DNA of 64,000 nucleotides from Micromussa lordhowensis (taxonomy: Eukaryota; Cnidaria; Anthozoa; Scleractinia; Lobophylliidae), in assembly GCA_964020085.1 (NCBI GenBank), contig OZ026599.1, positions 34,365,086 through 34,429,085 on the forward strand. The letters run 5' to 3'. Shown here piece after piece: positions 47,060 to 57,835 of the stretch (its first letter is position 1; each line of letters starts with the position of its first letter). The notes under the pieces were generated by a model, which did not search any database, was not told the DNA's origin, and was given only the letters and a program-made list of their open reading frames with translations. The position numbers were made by a program, and so were the translations under genes.

Positions 47060-47065
47060 AATAAA
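47060..47065 (+). promoter_or_regulatory. Possible TFDP polyadenylation signal
   Basis: AATAAA 666 bp after the TFDP stop. It may instead belong to a repeat tail. Confidence 0.3.
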
Positions 47066-47261
47066 CAAACAAATAATGAACAGGTGGTTTGAATGTGACA
47101 GAAATAATAGGCCATTTCCAAATTACCTTAAGCCGCCTACTCAAAGTGAGTCTTGGTAATGCATCCTTTCAAATGAAAATGAGATATTTTCATTCACATG
47201 CAGATTAAAACTCATTGTCGATCATATGAATGGTGCACCAGGCCTCACTTTGATAGAGAGG

Positions 47262-47853
47262 CTTAAGGAGACTTGAAACAGTTTCCAGCACTTTCCAAGT
47301 TTGATGGGTCATTATAAGCACTCTATATCAGTTGGCGCCAAAATCATGGTATTAAAAAGTCTGCCCAATCATTGGTGAACATGTTGCTGTCAATTTTGGG
47401 GCAAAATAGGTTACCAAAGTGACAACATGACCTGCTAAAAATACCCTTAATTGTAGCTTTAAGTTCTTATAACTAGAAAACGAGCTGGGTGACCCCCATT
47501 TTTTATTATTGAATTGTGATAAGCATAATAAGATACAACTTTTTTCAAAGTTTTAAACAATTCTGTAATGTGGGCTCAGAGCCACCTTAAATTTTCAAAT
47601 ATTTATGATGGCTCTGAACCCACTCGTTTTTGAGTTATAAGCGTTTAAAGCTATAATTAAGGGTGTTTTTAGCAGGTAATATTGTTGCTATGGTAACCTG
47701 TTATATAAAAAGGATGACTGCAATTTGTTTACCAAAGATTGGGTATTTATGTGATACCATTATTGTAGCATCACTAATTAGACAGTGGTAGTATTCATCC
47801 TTCAAAGTATAGCTGTTCGAAAAGTGCTAGAAAGTGTTGCCAGCCTCCTAGGA
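47262..47853. mobile_element. Expanded relative of the 26708 MITE, downstream of TFDP
   Basis: TGAAACAGTTTCCAGCACTT start and AGTGCTAGAAAGTGTTGCCA end resemble the 26708-27127 TIRs. Shared interior: TTGATGGGTCATTATAA, GTGACCCCCATTTTTTATTA and GTTGCTATGGTAACCTGTTA. Internal segments appear twice in inverted order, making it about 170 bp longer. Confidence 0.68.
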
Positions 47854-48138
47854 AATGGGCTACTGAGTAATTCAATTTTTCTTGTCTTTTCCAAACTTCT
47901 TTCCCCAGAATACAAAATGTGTTTTGCCTCTTAAAGGTGGTGACCATTTTACTGTACATTAAATTCTCACATGCATTTTGGGCTCAACCTGACATCGATC
48001 CAATTAGAAATAAAGTCTGATTGGCAAAAGTTAACACAGAAAAGTTAACAATACAGAGTGAAAGTGTCACTAAAGGTTGATTTTCCTTGAGCCAGCGAAA
48101 ACAGCAGCAAGTGCTGGAAGAACAAACCATTCCTTCAT

Positions 48139-48460
48139 AATGGCTGTTTTTATAATGAAGATGCATTATCTTTCATGGACAAACTTGGGCAAACATTTTG
48201 TAGTTCGTCTGATTATGCATCTGTAGTATAAAGATGGACACAAGACTTATTGTGTCTAGACAAACTATCTCTCATAGTGCTTCATTCAAGATGCATTTCA
48301 AAGGATAGTTCATCTAGATGCACAATGCGTGTTCTGCTCATCTTTATACTAGAGACACATAACCCAAGTTTGTCCAGACAGATAATGCATCTTTAGTACA
48401 AAAACGTAGATGATGCATTATCCTTCTGGACGGGTATGTCCTCTAGTATAAAAATGGCCA
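48139..48460. mobile_element. MITE with two-layer inverted ends, downstream of TFDP
   Basis: Outer TGGCTGTTTTTATA / AGTATAAAAATGGCCA. Inner ATGCATTATCTTTCATGGAC then AAACTTGGG, mirrored by CCCAAGTTTGTCCAGACAGA then TAATGCAT. TAGTATAAAGATG motifs recur inside. Confidence 0.68.
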
Positions 48461-49244
48461 ATGTTGTCCTGACTAGCAAGTACACGGAAAACAAACTGTT
48501 ATTATCCCTAAGTACAGTACTTGTGCCACTTTACTTCTAGTGAGGGCAACATAATGTTCTACCAGTAGTTCTTATTTTGCTTGTGCTTACATCAGTCAGT
48601 GCTGCTCTCCTTAGTTTATGCTTCACCCTTGTACTTTATACCTTGACAGTGACAACCGTCCCTGATTATACCACATGCTAAACTGGATGTTTTACTTAAA
48701 CAGTTTTTCAGATTTTTAGTAACACTGAACTTTCTGAAGACTAAATTTTTAGTTCTCTCTTAATGTTGAATAAAGCAACATACTTTTCTACTATTAACTA
48801 AGGACTCTTCAAATTTCATTCAGCAAGCTATAGAAACTGTTGAAGTATGAATAAACAACACCTTTGCATTAACATATTATTCCTTAATAATTCATGTCGA
48901 TAATAAAGTAATGCCAATTCCCGCAATGCGATGCAACTGCAGGGAATTGTGGTAGTTGTATCTTTGAAAGCAAATATCCAGTCCTAGATGATGAATACAA
49001 CTGCCACGATTTCCTGCAGGCATGTCTCAAAGAGGGAGATTAGAAGGAATTTGAATTTCATGATTTTCAGTTGCTTTTACCCCCAGGGTAACAGTCAAAG
49101 ATCGAAACCATATTGCGTGTGACTATTCAAATGAAAGCCATTGAACAGTGCTTCCATGTGGTACTGTTTATTATACTGTACAAGGTTGTAATCCTACATT
49201 ATTTTGTTTTACACTCCATTGAAAGCTATTGCTTGCACTATGCT

Positions 49245-49250
49245 TTTATT
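49245..49250 (-). promoter_or_regulatory. Likely WDR53 polyadenylation signal
   Basis: TTTATT on the plus strand (AATAAA on the minus strand), 119 bp downstream of the WDR53 stop. Confidence 0.5.
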
Positions 49251-49368
49251 TAATTATTATTCTCCTCCATCCCCAATATTATCAGTACATGTACTAACAA
49301 AATCCTCAAAACTGTTGACAACCAGACATGTCATTTTTTTTAAAGTTTAGCTAAATAGAAATCCATCC

Positions 49369-51306
49369 TCATGTCACACAGTACACGGAGATATCATTTG
49401 TTAGATCAGCCACAAATATGTTTTGCATCTGTGAACTAGATGAAATCCAGTTAATCTTTGATCCATGTTGGACTTCATGGACAACACAGACAGAACTGGC
49501 TTCTTTTGCACTATTCTCTGCAGCCGATGTTCCATTACATTTGCCACTATTTAGATTCCACAGAACAACTCTACAGTCATCTCCACCTGATACAAGCATG
49601 TCATTTGGACTAAACTTAGTGAAGTGGACTTGAGATGCGCTGGAAGAATGTTTTCTCAGACACTCGTCAGGAACAAATTTCTTCTTTCCTTCAAACCTGA
49701 AAAGTTGGATGTTCCCATTGCCTGAAATGGGAATTTTTTTTGCTGTGAGAACCTTTGCAGTTAAAAAGAAAAGAAAAACCAGCAAAACACTGGATGATGT
49801 ACCCATCATGAAGTGAAAACAAGAAGGGAATACTGGTGTAGCGTTTAAGTAGAAATAATATTAATTTTATTTACATTTAACTCTGGGGGAGGAGGGAAGT
49901 CTGGGTATGATTTGCCAGAGTCTGTGCTGTAGAACTGTTTTATGCTGCTCGAACTCGAACATGTGCTTTATGTAGCTGCTTTCCCTCCCCCGCCCCCTCC
50001 CCTTGTGGTTAGTTATTATTAGACTTAGTGTATAGTTCTGCTCAGGCAGTTTTCGTTGTCAATAAATGGAAGGGCTTGTCTTTCTGGCCCTTTCCTCTAC
50101 CCCATACCTGTTGTTGTTGTTGTAGCCTAGCCTATTGCCTAGCCTCCCACTGGAATTAAACACCAGGACAAAACTGACTAATTATGTAACAAAACAATTT
50201 CAAGTCCACCAACAGCACAAAGCATCACAACATGGTCTTAACCTTGAAGAAGTTAAAAAAGAAGGACTTCCCAGAGCACACGAAAATGTTTCTCAAGGTT
50301 TTAAGTTACAGTGGAACCCCTTTTAAGCGCGCACCTATTCAACGGCTACCCCTATAAGGCGGCCAGTAATCAAAGTCCTGATAAGGGCTTTTCTATTGTT
50401 TCTACCTCTATTAAACGGCCAGCGCCCTTTAGCAGCCATTATCCATTTCCCCAAGGGTGGTCATTCAATAGGGGTCGAGCTATAGTTAGGTTACTTTGGG
50501 CTCTATACCTATAAAATAACCCCAGCAGAATCTACACGTTCCCTTACCCCATAACCCCATAATAGAGGAAGGCATGTCATACCCAGAGGGAAACCCTATG
50601 GCAGTTGAGGAAAAATGATTTACATTAACGTAAATGTGTTGATACCTAATCCAGCTGCAAACATTCTCCCATTTCCTGCCATGTGAATGGAGTGAACAAA
50701 TGGTGGGTTGACGAAATAAGCCCCTTCATGACTGTCACCTACAAGTTCCTGGACATCAAGTTCCTGAAGAGGTCTTCCAGAGGAAAAGTCCCAGCTGACA
50801 ACTTTGAAATCCATGCCCCCGGAAACTAATTCCCAGGGTCTGTTAGATCTGAACTGAACAGTCGAACAAATATTATCGTGTTTGTGGTGCAGTGACTTAA
50901 ATAATCTTCCCGATGCCACATCTATTACTTTAATTTCACTGCTGTCATCACAGGCGGCAAGGAACGTTCCCTTGTCGTGAATGGCCAATTGGTTAATTTC
51001 ATCCTCGTTGAACTGAAATTGGCAGACGGTAGATGCAAGATTTCTGAGGTCATAACCCAATATTTTGCTCCCGCAAGAAGCGTATAGACGTTCTGGGTTT
51101 TTCACACAAAAGCAAACGCTGTTTACTTCTTTGGAGTCACGGTCACCGGACAGATGGGAAGTAAATGGAAGTTTGCTTTGAGAAGTACCATCCTTTGACC
51201 AGATACACAGCTCATCCTCTCCACCTGAAGCTAAAATACCTTCTCTATTTACGTCCAAAGATAACACAGACGATATATGACCTCCAGTCCAAGTACTTTT
51301 TTGCAT
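49369..51306 (-). CDS. WDR53: WD repeat-containing protein 53
   Basis: WD40 beta-propeller protein; in vertebrates it is linked to CUL4-DDB1 ubiquitin ligases, otherwise little is known. Two exons on the minus strand: 51306-50646 and 49721-49369 (donor GT at 50645-50644, acceptor AG at 49723-49722), giving 337 residues; human WDR53 has about 358. The start TGGHISSVLSLDVNREGILASGGEDEL matches the family N-terminus. Further matches are RLYASCGSKIL, EDEINQLAIHDKGTFLAACDD, DNICSTVQFRSNRPWELVSGG, PPFVHSI, DMLVSGGDDCRVVLWNLNSG, HGSKINWI and the ending IFVADLTNDISVY. A longer open frame entering exon 2 from 49809 is intron read-through. The ATG is 229 bp from the divergent RBMX2 ATG, so a shared promoter is likely. 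Confidence 0.94.
50308..50480. mobile_element. Pogo-like repeat fragment
   Basis: Begins TACAGTGGAACCCCTTTTAA and iterates AACGGCTACC, AAGGCGGCCAG and AAACGGCCAGC. This is the style of pogo-group ends with reiterated subterminal motifs, in the WDR53 intron. No clear right end. Confidence 0.45.
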
Positions 51307-51535
51307 AGTTTTGAGAAATGTTTGACTACCGGTAACTTTCCCGGCCTGCAGTCACGCAACGCTCTTCGAACATTATATTGCCAAATATGTCTATCTTTAC
51401 CTTATTTAGCAGTGACTGAGTCCGCGAAATTTTGGTCAGTGGTAAAAACGGGCGCCATTTTGTAGAATTGTTAATAACATCAGAAACATTCGTTGTTTTG
51501 ACGAGGTTGAAGCTAGCGTCGGCTCAAAGACAGAC
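51307..51535. promoter_or_regulatory. Candidate bidirectional promoter, WDR53/RBMX2
   Basis: 229 bp separates the two divergent start codons. It contains CGCCATTTTG at 51453-51462, a match to the YY1 consensus often found in housekeeping promoters, and no obvious TATA box. The motif and spacing are seen in the sequence; promoter function is inferred. Confidence 0.55.
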
Positions 51536-54500
51536 ATGAATCCTTTAACGTAAGTAATGATTCCTTCTGTGACTGGTTTTACTTTGCAAAAAAGCAATCA
51601 ATTCCACTTAAGACTTCTGTCGCTGCAGAATATAAGCGTAACTATGTTGAACTTGCGTTGAGCTTCTACTCGTGTAATGTACTTTATGATGTTGGTGTTT
51701 TGGTTGCCACGATTAGCACTGTGACACTAACACTACGCGTGAAAGCCGTTATAAATTTTAATTTTCTCTCCTGGCTTAAATTTACATATGAACTTGGTGT
51801 ATTTTACAGAAACGTAAAGAACATTCAGAAAATGAATGAACGGATGTTGGAGATGGGAGTGGAAGACAGTCAAGCTTGGCACAAACAGTACAAAGATAGT
51901 GCCTACGTCTTCATTGGTAAGCCTGTCCAACATGGCAGCAATTGAAGTTGGCTGATGTTAGAACAGTTCTCAATGGAGTTTGGTTAAACCAAACCAAATC
52001 CAATGGCCAATCAAACAAACATAGACTATGTATTAAACCAGTGAGAATTCAAATCAAATTCATGTTCATGTAACTGGTTCCAAACAGTGGGAAATTCATA
52101 CCTCATACTACCCAAGTCCTCAATCCATACTGAAAGTTACAAACATTTTTTCCTGAGGCTGAAAACAATTATTGTTTTCAGCCTCTTACTTACTTGAAAC
52201 ACCTTTTGATTTTATTCGAAAGGTGTTTCAAGTAAGTAAGAAAGTGATTAAATAGTTGGCTCAAAATTATATACTATACCACTATAAATAGTTGTTGGCA
52301 CATTAAATAGAGAATATAATGTGGTCAATGTTGTATGTTTGGGCTTCTAGGCAATTGGTTAAGAAAAACAATAACGCATGTTTTCATGTACTAATAGTAT
52401 TCATACTAAATGCTGGCTTTCACTAGTGACGGAGTTGGAGTCAGAGTCATAATCAAAATTAGCCTGCAAGCAGGCTCTCTCTTTATGGGTTATTCCGAGA
52501 TTTGCTTTCGAGTGGCGGGCGGTCAAAAGCTAGTCGGGGTGTAGGTGGGACGAGACAGGGAGAGCCTGCAATGGTCCTTGTACGATTTGAGTGTTTACGT
52601 TCAGATTCTGAACGTAAATTGCTGATTGGCCAATTCAACTTGACACATGTCAAATAAGAAAGCTCAGACATGTTCGAAAACCGCCCTCGGTTGCCGACGG
52701 GTCACGGAGCAGTTTTTATTTGCTCATGATTGGGGCAAAATTTTTCGGAGATGGAAGTCAGGACATTGGTAAGGATACAGAGAGTAATTTGGGACCATTC
52801 GCTGGTTTTCAAGGCTGAAATTATCCAGAAGCAAGCTTTATTTCAGTTTTCGTGCTGAACAACTCGCGAAGAATAACCTCAAGTCAATTATGCAGTCTGC
52901 TCTGTTTTTCTTTCGTTCTCGTTTCTTGCCCGCCGAGGTCATGTTTTCGTCTAAATCACATAAAGAAAGTTCGGAAAAAATGTTCCCATTCAAGGTTTAG
53001 CTTTCAGGCAATAATTCTCGGATTTTTTGACCGAAATGTCGGCTTATGTTGTTCGTGGTTTTCGGTTGCTATAGGCGACCGTGGCTATTTTCGTTCAGTC
53101 GAGGTGAAAGATCAGTCAAGCAGAAAAGGAGGCAGAACTCAAATCATACAAGGATCATTGCAGGCTCTCTCTCGCGCGCGCCTCCTAACTATTCGAAGGC
53201 AAATCTCGGATTAACCCATGCGGAGAGCCTGTTTGCAGGCTAAATCAAAATCACGAGAGCGCGTACGACCTAGTGAAAATCGGAGTCGTAAGCAGTGCCA
53301 TAAGCTCGACAGAATCGGAGTCGGAAGAATCAGAGCGTTTCCATTTCTTCCAATCCTGTTTACAGCTCCGTCGCTTACGATCTTGTGAGTACTACATGTA
53401 GATTGTCGGAGTCGGAAGCAGAAGCGGAAGAACCAAGCAATCACAAGGCCCGAAATCGAGCATTATGATTGGTTTATTCTTCCGCTTCTGCTTCTGGCTC
53501 CGACAATTTAGTTTTCACAAGGTTGGAAGTGACGGAGTCACAAGCAGAATCGGTGTTCTGCTTCCAATTCCGTTGGTTTAATTTTCACTAAATTGTTTCA
53601 CTCTATGCTTCTGATTACGACTCCATCACCGTGAAAACCAGCCTTAAATTTGGAATTTCTTCTTCATAGGTGGACTCCCTTATGATCTTACAGAAGGTGA
53701 CATTTTGTGCGTTTTTTCACAGTAAGTTTAACATTTATAATATCAAGTTGTTTGTAAATAGGTACATGTATTTGTAAGAATACATAAAGTAAAGATCAAC
53801 CTTAAGAACAGTCTATGTCATGGATCAAGGTCGCGTGTGAACAAGAACTGCTGTAATGTTTGATTTTCATGTGACTTTCTCTATCAACAGATACGGTGAA
53901 ATAGTAAATGTAAATCTAGTCAGAGACAAGAAAACTGGAAAACCAAAAGGATTTTGTTTCTTGTGTTATGAAGATCAACGTAGCACTATTTTGGCCGTGG
54001 ACAACCTCAATGGCATCAAGGTTAGGATATTTATCAATCTGTAGTCAAAGCTTTCATAAGTAGCCACCTCAAAGATATGAAAAAAAGTTTATAAATGGAG
54101 CGGTTGCTAACAAGAATGAAATCTTGTGAACAATCCACCCCCTGAGAGGGTAGAAATGTTTTGAGTGCTTCTCACATGCCAGAGAGACTTAGAATTTATA
54201 AAATATTTGTATTAATACAGCAGCCTACTGCTACACATTCATGCATGTAGGCTGTTTTTCTTTACTATAATTTGTTATTGTTGTGTAAAATAGCATGCAG
54301 CATTTTATGTTTATTCTCTGGCTTGTAACCGTATTCAGTGTGTCCCAGTTTCTTGTGAATATAATTGATTGCTGGCAGCTCCCTCCACTATCTGTTGTAC
54401 AATATTTATTTGTCCCCTTCATCATCATCATCATCATTTCTCATGGTGCCAGTAGGTGCATAAGGCCGTCCCTTAACTAATAAAATAAATGTTTTTTATT

Positions 54501-56252
54501 CAGCTAAGGGAATTTTCAGTGTGTGTTCATGAAGTAGTGGCTCATGTTTTGAATGAAGAACTGAATGATCATAATCCGTCTAGAGCTAAGCAATAGTTGT
54601 CACTATTTGATAGGAGGTTCATTGTGTTGCATTTTGTTCAATGTAATTAATAGACCCTTTGCATAAATGGCGCCTAAATTTGATTAACAATACTTTATAC
54701 ATCCTTAGCCTCGTGCTCATGTTTTCAGACAAAGGATTTTTCACATGATTGTGAGGCTTAGGATGTATAAGTATTGTTATTCAAATTTAGGCGCCATTTA
54801 TGCAAAGGGTCTATGGCCATTATGATATAGACATTTCAAATAAGCTCATATTTTGTAAGGATAGAAATGCGGGTTATTAGTTGAGAAAAATGACACACAG
54901 GACCTTGTTCCAACTTTTAGCAGAACCAATGTAGTTTTTTAACCGTATTGTTGATGAATGGAATGATTTACCTTTATCATATTAGAGAATCAAATAGTGT
55001 TGCAACTTTTAATAAGAATGTTTTAAACTTTATTAAGGATAACTAGAACTTCTATTTGTATACATGTATGTATTTTTTTATATTTCAATTAGAGGGGGTA
55101 TCCCTAGTACGATGCATCAGTGCTTTTGGTCGTCTCCTTCTTCACAACCCTTTATATTAGTCTTTTTTTAAAATTTAATTAATTATCTGTTTGTAATTTT
55201 TAGGTGAGTGAATCTGTTTAAATAAATAAATAAATGGTCGATTTAAGCCGTAAGGATAGAGAAATAATGTAGCTCATGAATCCCGAGGGTGGTGGTGATG
55301 GTGACTTGGGTGGGTGGGCTGGTGGGGGCTATTTTTTAATTTACCATAAGGTTTTTCGAGTATCGCCTATAAGCAAACAAAACTGAAGTCACATTTCATT
55401 AGTAATGGCAATATTTTGGATTTGTTTTCCAAGCTTGGCGGCAGGATAATCCGAGTGGATCACTGTGCTAATTATCGGCGACCTAAAGGTGATGAGAAGG
55501 ACGAGGATGGAAATAGAAAAGAGATTATTGAGGAAGGCTGCGCGCCAAAGACACCGTCGCCTTCACCGCCGGCTTCTGACGAGGAAGAGGAATTACTTGA
55601 GCTGCCAAAGAAAAGGAAAAAAGAGAAGAAAGCAAAGAAACATAAGAAACACAAAGACGAGAAAACACAAAAGAAAAAGAAAACGACGGCCAGCTCAGGC
55701 GAGGAAGATCCTGAAGAGAAAAGGAAAAAGCTTGGAAAGGAGCTGTGGAGCGAAAAAGCGCCTGTTAGAGCAAGCCAAACAGAGAAAGACAAACGTGATA
55801 GGACTGACAGAGATGTACAGCGTGACAGTGATTCTCAAGATTGGAAAGTTACGCGTGATAATAAGCGTCATCGTGTGGAACGTGATTTTAAAGATGTTCA
55901 CGTAAGTAGAGATGAGCGTGACCTTGAAGCGCTTAATCGTGTACGTGACACTCGAGAGCGTGAAAATGAAACGCGTGGTCGTGATGTTCATGAACGCGAT
56001 CGTGAAACGCGTCTTCGTGATTATCGTGAACGTGATGCTGGTGGTGCGAGTGACCGTCACAATCACGAATATCACGCAGCGTACAACCCGAGAGAGCAAA
56101 GGGACAGAACTTATCACGCATCACGTCACGATAGGGACCGAGAGGTTGACGAAAGGAGGAAGGACAAGCGAAGAGACCGCAGAGAAGATGAAGGCAGGAC
56201 ATATGAAAGACGCGATAGAAGTGACTATGTTGATCGCAAGGATAGAAGATAA
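51536..56252 (+). CDS. RBMX2: RNA-binding motif protein, X-linked 2 (RES-complex splicing factor)
   Basis: Orthologue of yeast Ist3/Snu17, an RRM protein that with Bud13 and Pml1/SNIP1 forms the RES complex in the activated spliceosome (family knowledge). Exons: 51536-51549, 51810-51916, 53670-53721, 53891-54020, 55434-56252, all GT-AG, giving 373 residues. The first exon encodes only MNPL plus two bases of T5, as in animals generally. The single RRM (about residues 36-114) has RNP2 VFIGGL at 38-43 and RNP1 KGFCFLCY at 77-84, followed by [13 protein letters not shown]. After [15 protein letters not shown] comes a lysine-rich block, then about 160 residues dominated by RD and RE dipeptides rather than RS. 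The last exon encodes the whole disordered tail. Intron 2 holds a nested transposon pair; intron 4 holds a MITE and a LINE 3' fragment. Confidence 0.95.
52154..52246. repeat. Two adjacent perfect hairpins, RBMX2 intron 2
   Basis: GAGGCTGAAAACAATTATTG followed by TTTTCAGCCTC is one palindrome (52154-52184). Next to it CTTACTTACTTGAAACACCT is mirrored by AGGTGTTTCAAGTAAGTAAG around a short centre. Confidence 0.82.
52413..53643. mobile_element. Outer foldback element hosting the MULE-like insertion
   Basis: The left end around 52414-52455 (GGCTTTCACTAGTGACGGAG, then GAGTCATAATC) is inverted relative to the right end around 53610-53642 (GATTACGACTCCATCACCGT, then GAAAACCAGCC). The right half also holds a 29-bp hairpin pair, 53404-53432 and 53477-53505. 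The MULE-like element interrupts the left half, so this outer copy is older. Confidence 0.68.
52460..53242. mobile_element. 783-bp Mutator-like non-autonomous element
   Basis: Starts TAGCCTGCAAGCAGGCTCTC and ends GAGAGCCTGTTTGCAGGCTA, with inverted similarity over roughly 130 bp (to about 52590, and from about 53135). The flanks are the same 9 bp, AATCAAAAT, at 52451-52459 and 53243-53251. Long inverted ends and a 9-bp duplication suggest a MULE. No transposase frame was seen inside. Lies in RBMX2 intron 2. Confidence 0.8.
54651..54813. mobile_element. 163-bp palindromic MITE with TA ends, RBMX2 intron 4
   Basis: TAGACCCTTTGCATAAATGG is exactly mirrored by CCATTTATGCAAAGGGTCTA. The stem continues through CGCCTAAATTTGA and TACATCCTTAGCCTC / GAGGCTTAGGATGTA. 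The TA at both ends fits a Tc1/mariner-type duplication. Confidence 0.85.
54840..55240 (+). pseudogene. LINE 3' fragment with AAAT-type tail, RBMX2 intron 4
   Basis: Translates in part as [13 protein letters not shown] (54942-54983), the C-terminal W-N-D-L-P signature of CR1/L2-group ORF2, then stops. About 200 bp of 3'UTR ends in AAATAAATAAATAAATGG (about 55219-55236). Heavily decayed. Confidence 0.65.
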
Positions 56253-56333
56253 TAGATACATATAGATATGAAAAGCCATAGCTTCGCCATCGGGTGCTTG
56301 CTTTTGAAATAATCTGGCGCATGTTTCTTGTTA

Positions 56334-56446
56334 GCCTCCTACGCAGACGCTCTTTGGGCTCGTCACGCAATATTCCTCCCCCACGAACGTTCGTGGGGGA
56401 GGAATATTGCGTGACGACGAACCCAAAGAGCGTCTGCGTAGGAGGC
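56334..56446. repeat. 113-bp near-perfect palindrome in the RBMX2 3' region
   Basis: Left arm 56334-56388 starts GCCTCCTACGCAGACGCTCT. Right arm 56389-56446 is its complement apart from a 3-nt insertion and single changes. The centre is CGAACGTTCG with no loop. It begins 81 bp after the RBMX2 stop. Confidence 0.9.
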
Positions 56447-56552
56447 CAGTTTCTTGTCAGCTACCAGCACGTTCGTGGGGGAGGAATATTGCGTGACGAC
56501 GAGCCCAAAGAGCGTCAACGTAAGGAGGCCAGTTTCTTGTCAGCTACCAGCT
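56389..56552 (+). repeat. 82-bp direct tandem duplication overlapping the palindrome
   Basis: Units 56389-56470 and 56471-56552 both start GTTCGTGGGGGAGGAATATT and end TTGTCAGCTACCAGC. The second lacks a left-arm partner, so the palindrome's right arm was duplicated. Confidence 0.88.
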
Positions 56553-56658
56553 CGTGCATCTCCGTCGTATCCAGTTCCTGGCCTTTCGCACCTCGTTCAT
56601 TCCAGATATTATCACGTGATACCCTTGATGTGCTAATGCCTAGTCTCCTTAGCAACAG

Positions 56659-56706
56659 CTCGCGCCGGAGTCACGCAACACTCTCTATGCGTGACTCCGG
56701 CGCGAG
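56659..56706. repeat. 19-bp perfect stem-loop, RBMX2 3' region
   Basis: CTCGCGCCGGAGTCACGCA (56659-56677) and its complement (56688-56706) around a 10-nt loop. Very GC-rich against its surroundings. Confidence 0.87.
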
Positions 56707-56813
56707 TGGCTGCAAAGGCGACTGTACTTTACCAGATGCCTTTTTATACGAGCTACAACATGCTTCTTTGAAATTTAGAAATAACCATCGTAATACAAGT
56801 GCAAAGATTGTGA

Positions 56814-56827
56814 AATAAATTAATAAA
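56814..56827 (+). promoter_or_regulatory. Likely RBMX2 polyadenylation signals
   Basis: AATAAA at 56814-56819 and again at 56822-56827, about 560 bp after the stop. If used, the palindromes at 56334-56706 are transcribed in the 3'UTR. Confidence 0.5.
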
Positions 56828-57062
56828 CAGAACTGAGCCTTTGTTATTTACGGCGGTGTTTCTCTTGCTTGTGTGTAGTCTATATAGTGAATCTTCTATA
56901 TGTGTCGCAACAAAACCACCAGATGAGAAAATTTTATTTCCTTGTTGATGAAAAATAAAACCAAAAAAATCACATTAAGTATAGTGCGCATTGTAATGCA
57001 ATACAGACACCACACAGTTCCATTTGCTAGTTCAATCTTATTCTGACCACAACAAAAGTACA

Positions 57063-57208
57063 GGCCCCAGTTGTTCGAAAGGTGGATAGCAATATCCACC
57101 GGATAAATCACTGTCCAGCGGATAGCGCGGTTTGTTTTGTCAACACTTATCCGCTGGATAGCGATTTATCCGGTGGATAGCTTTATCCACCTTTCGAACA
57201 ACCGGGCC
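57063..57208. mobile_element. 146-bp palindromic MITE
   Basis: GGCCCCAGTTGTTCGAAAGG then TGGATAGC; right CCACCTTTCGAACAACCGG then GCC. The inner ATCCACCGGATAAATC / GATTTATCCGGTGGAT stem is mirrored. Confidence 0.85.
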
Positions 57209-57349
57209 AGGTGGAAAAAAAGTCCAAGTATTTAAGATTTTCGCTCGAATGTCCCTAAAATAGATTTTCCGGTGTTCTTTAAAACCTCTAATCTTCATTT
57301 AGAACTAATTAGAACTTTTCTATCTCTTCCCGACGTACATAACAATGTA

Positions 57350-57835
57350 GCTGATCGAACCAAATCGAACTTTCGATCAATCGAACTCAATCACGCGATT
57401 GGGTTCGATTGAGTTCGATAATCGAACACAAGCGAACTCTCACAAAATTTTAGGAGCAAACGAAGTAACCGAACTGTTCGGCTGAGTTTGAGTAGTTCGA
57501 ATAGGTTCGATTTTATTAAAAACAGCGGTCAGATAGCATTCGACTGGAAATGGGGTAATACAAGTGTCGTAACCGCGGGATTCCCCTAATAACGAATAAG
57601 TAAACCAAGAAAAAGTCTTTTTTCAATTTTATTAAAACAGACTGTTCAAATATCTAGTGGTGTTTTGGGTGAAGTTAAGATTTTTTCAACGTTGTTCGAT
57701 TGAGTTGGATTGTGTCCGATTGAGTTCGAAAATCGAACGCAATCGAACTCGCACAGAAAATTTTCGGTTAGACTGTATTCGATTATCGAACTAATCGAAC
57801 CTAATCGTTCGATTAACTTCGACTACATACATACA
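57350..57835. repeat. TCGAA/GTTCGA-rich repeat region
   Basis: Many copies of AATCGAAC, TCGATTGAGTTCG and complements in both orientations (for example 57375-57430 and 57690-57830), with AT-rich spacers. The two dense blocks resemble each other, suggesting a MITE with reiterated ends. Confidence 0.6.

Larger units (their letters stand above)
46395..49244. other. TFDP 3' flank to WDR53 3' end
   Basis: Convergent 3' ends. Holds the TFDP 3'UTR, the 47262 MITE relative and the 48139 MITE. 48470-49240 has no recognised feature. Confidence 0.6.

Noticed and set aside
49722..49809. Alternative WDR53 start at 49809 with a signal-peptide-like N-terminus
   Set aside because: This stretch is the intron before exon 2. 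The AG at 49723-49722 and the join with exon 1 restore the WDR53 alignment.
55472..56370. Antisense open frames of 106-145 codons opposite RBMX2 exon 5
   Set aside because: Shadows of the repetitive CGTGAN and AAG codons of the RBMX2 tail.
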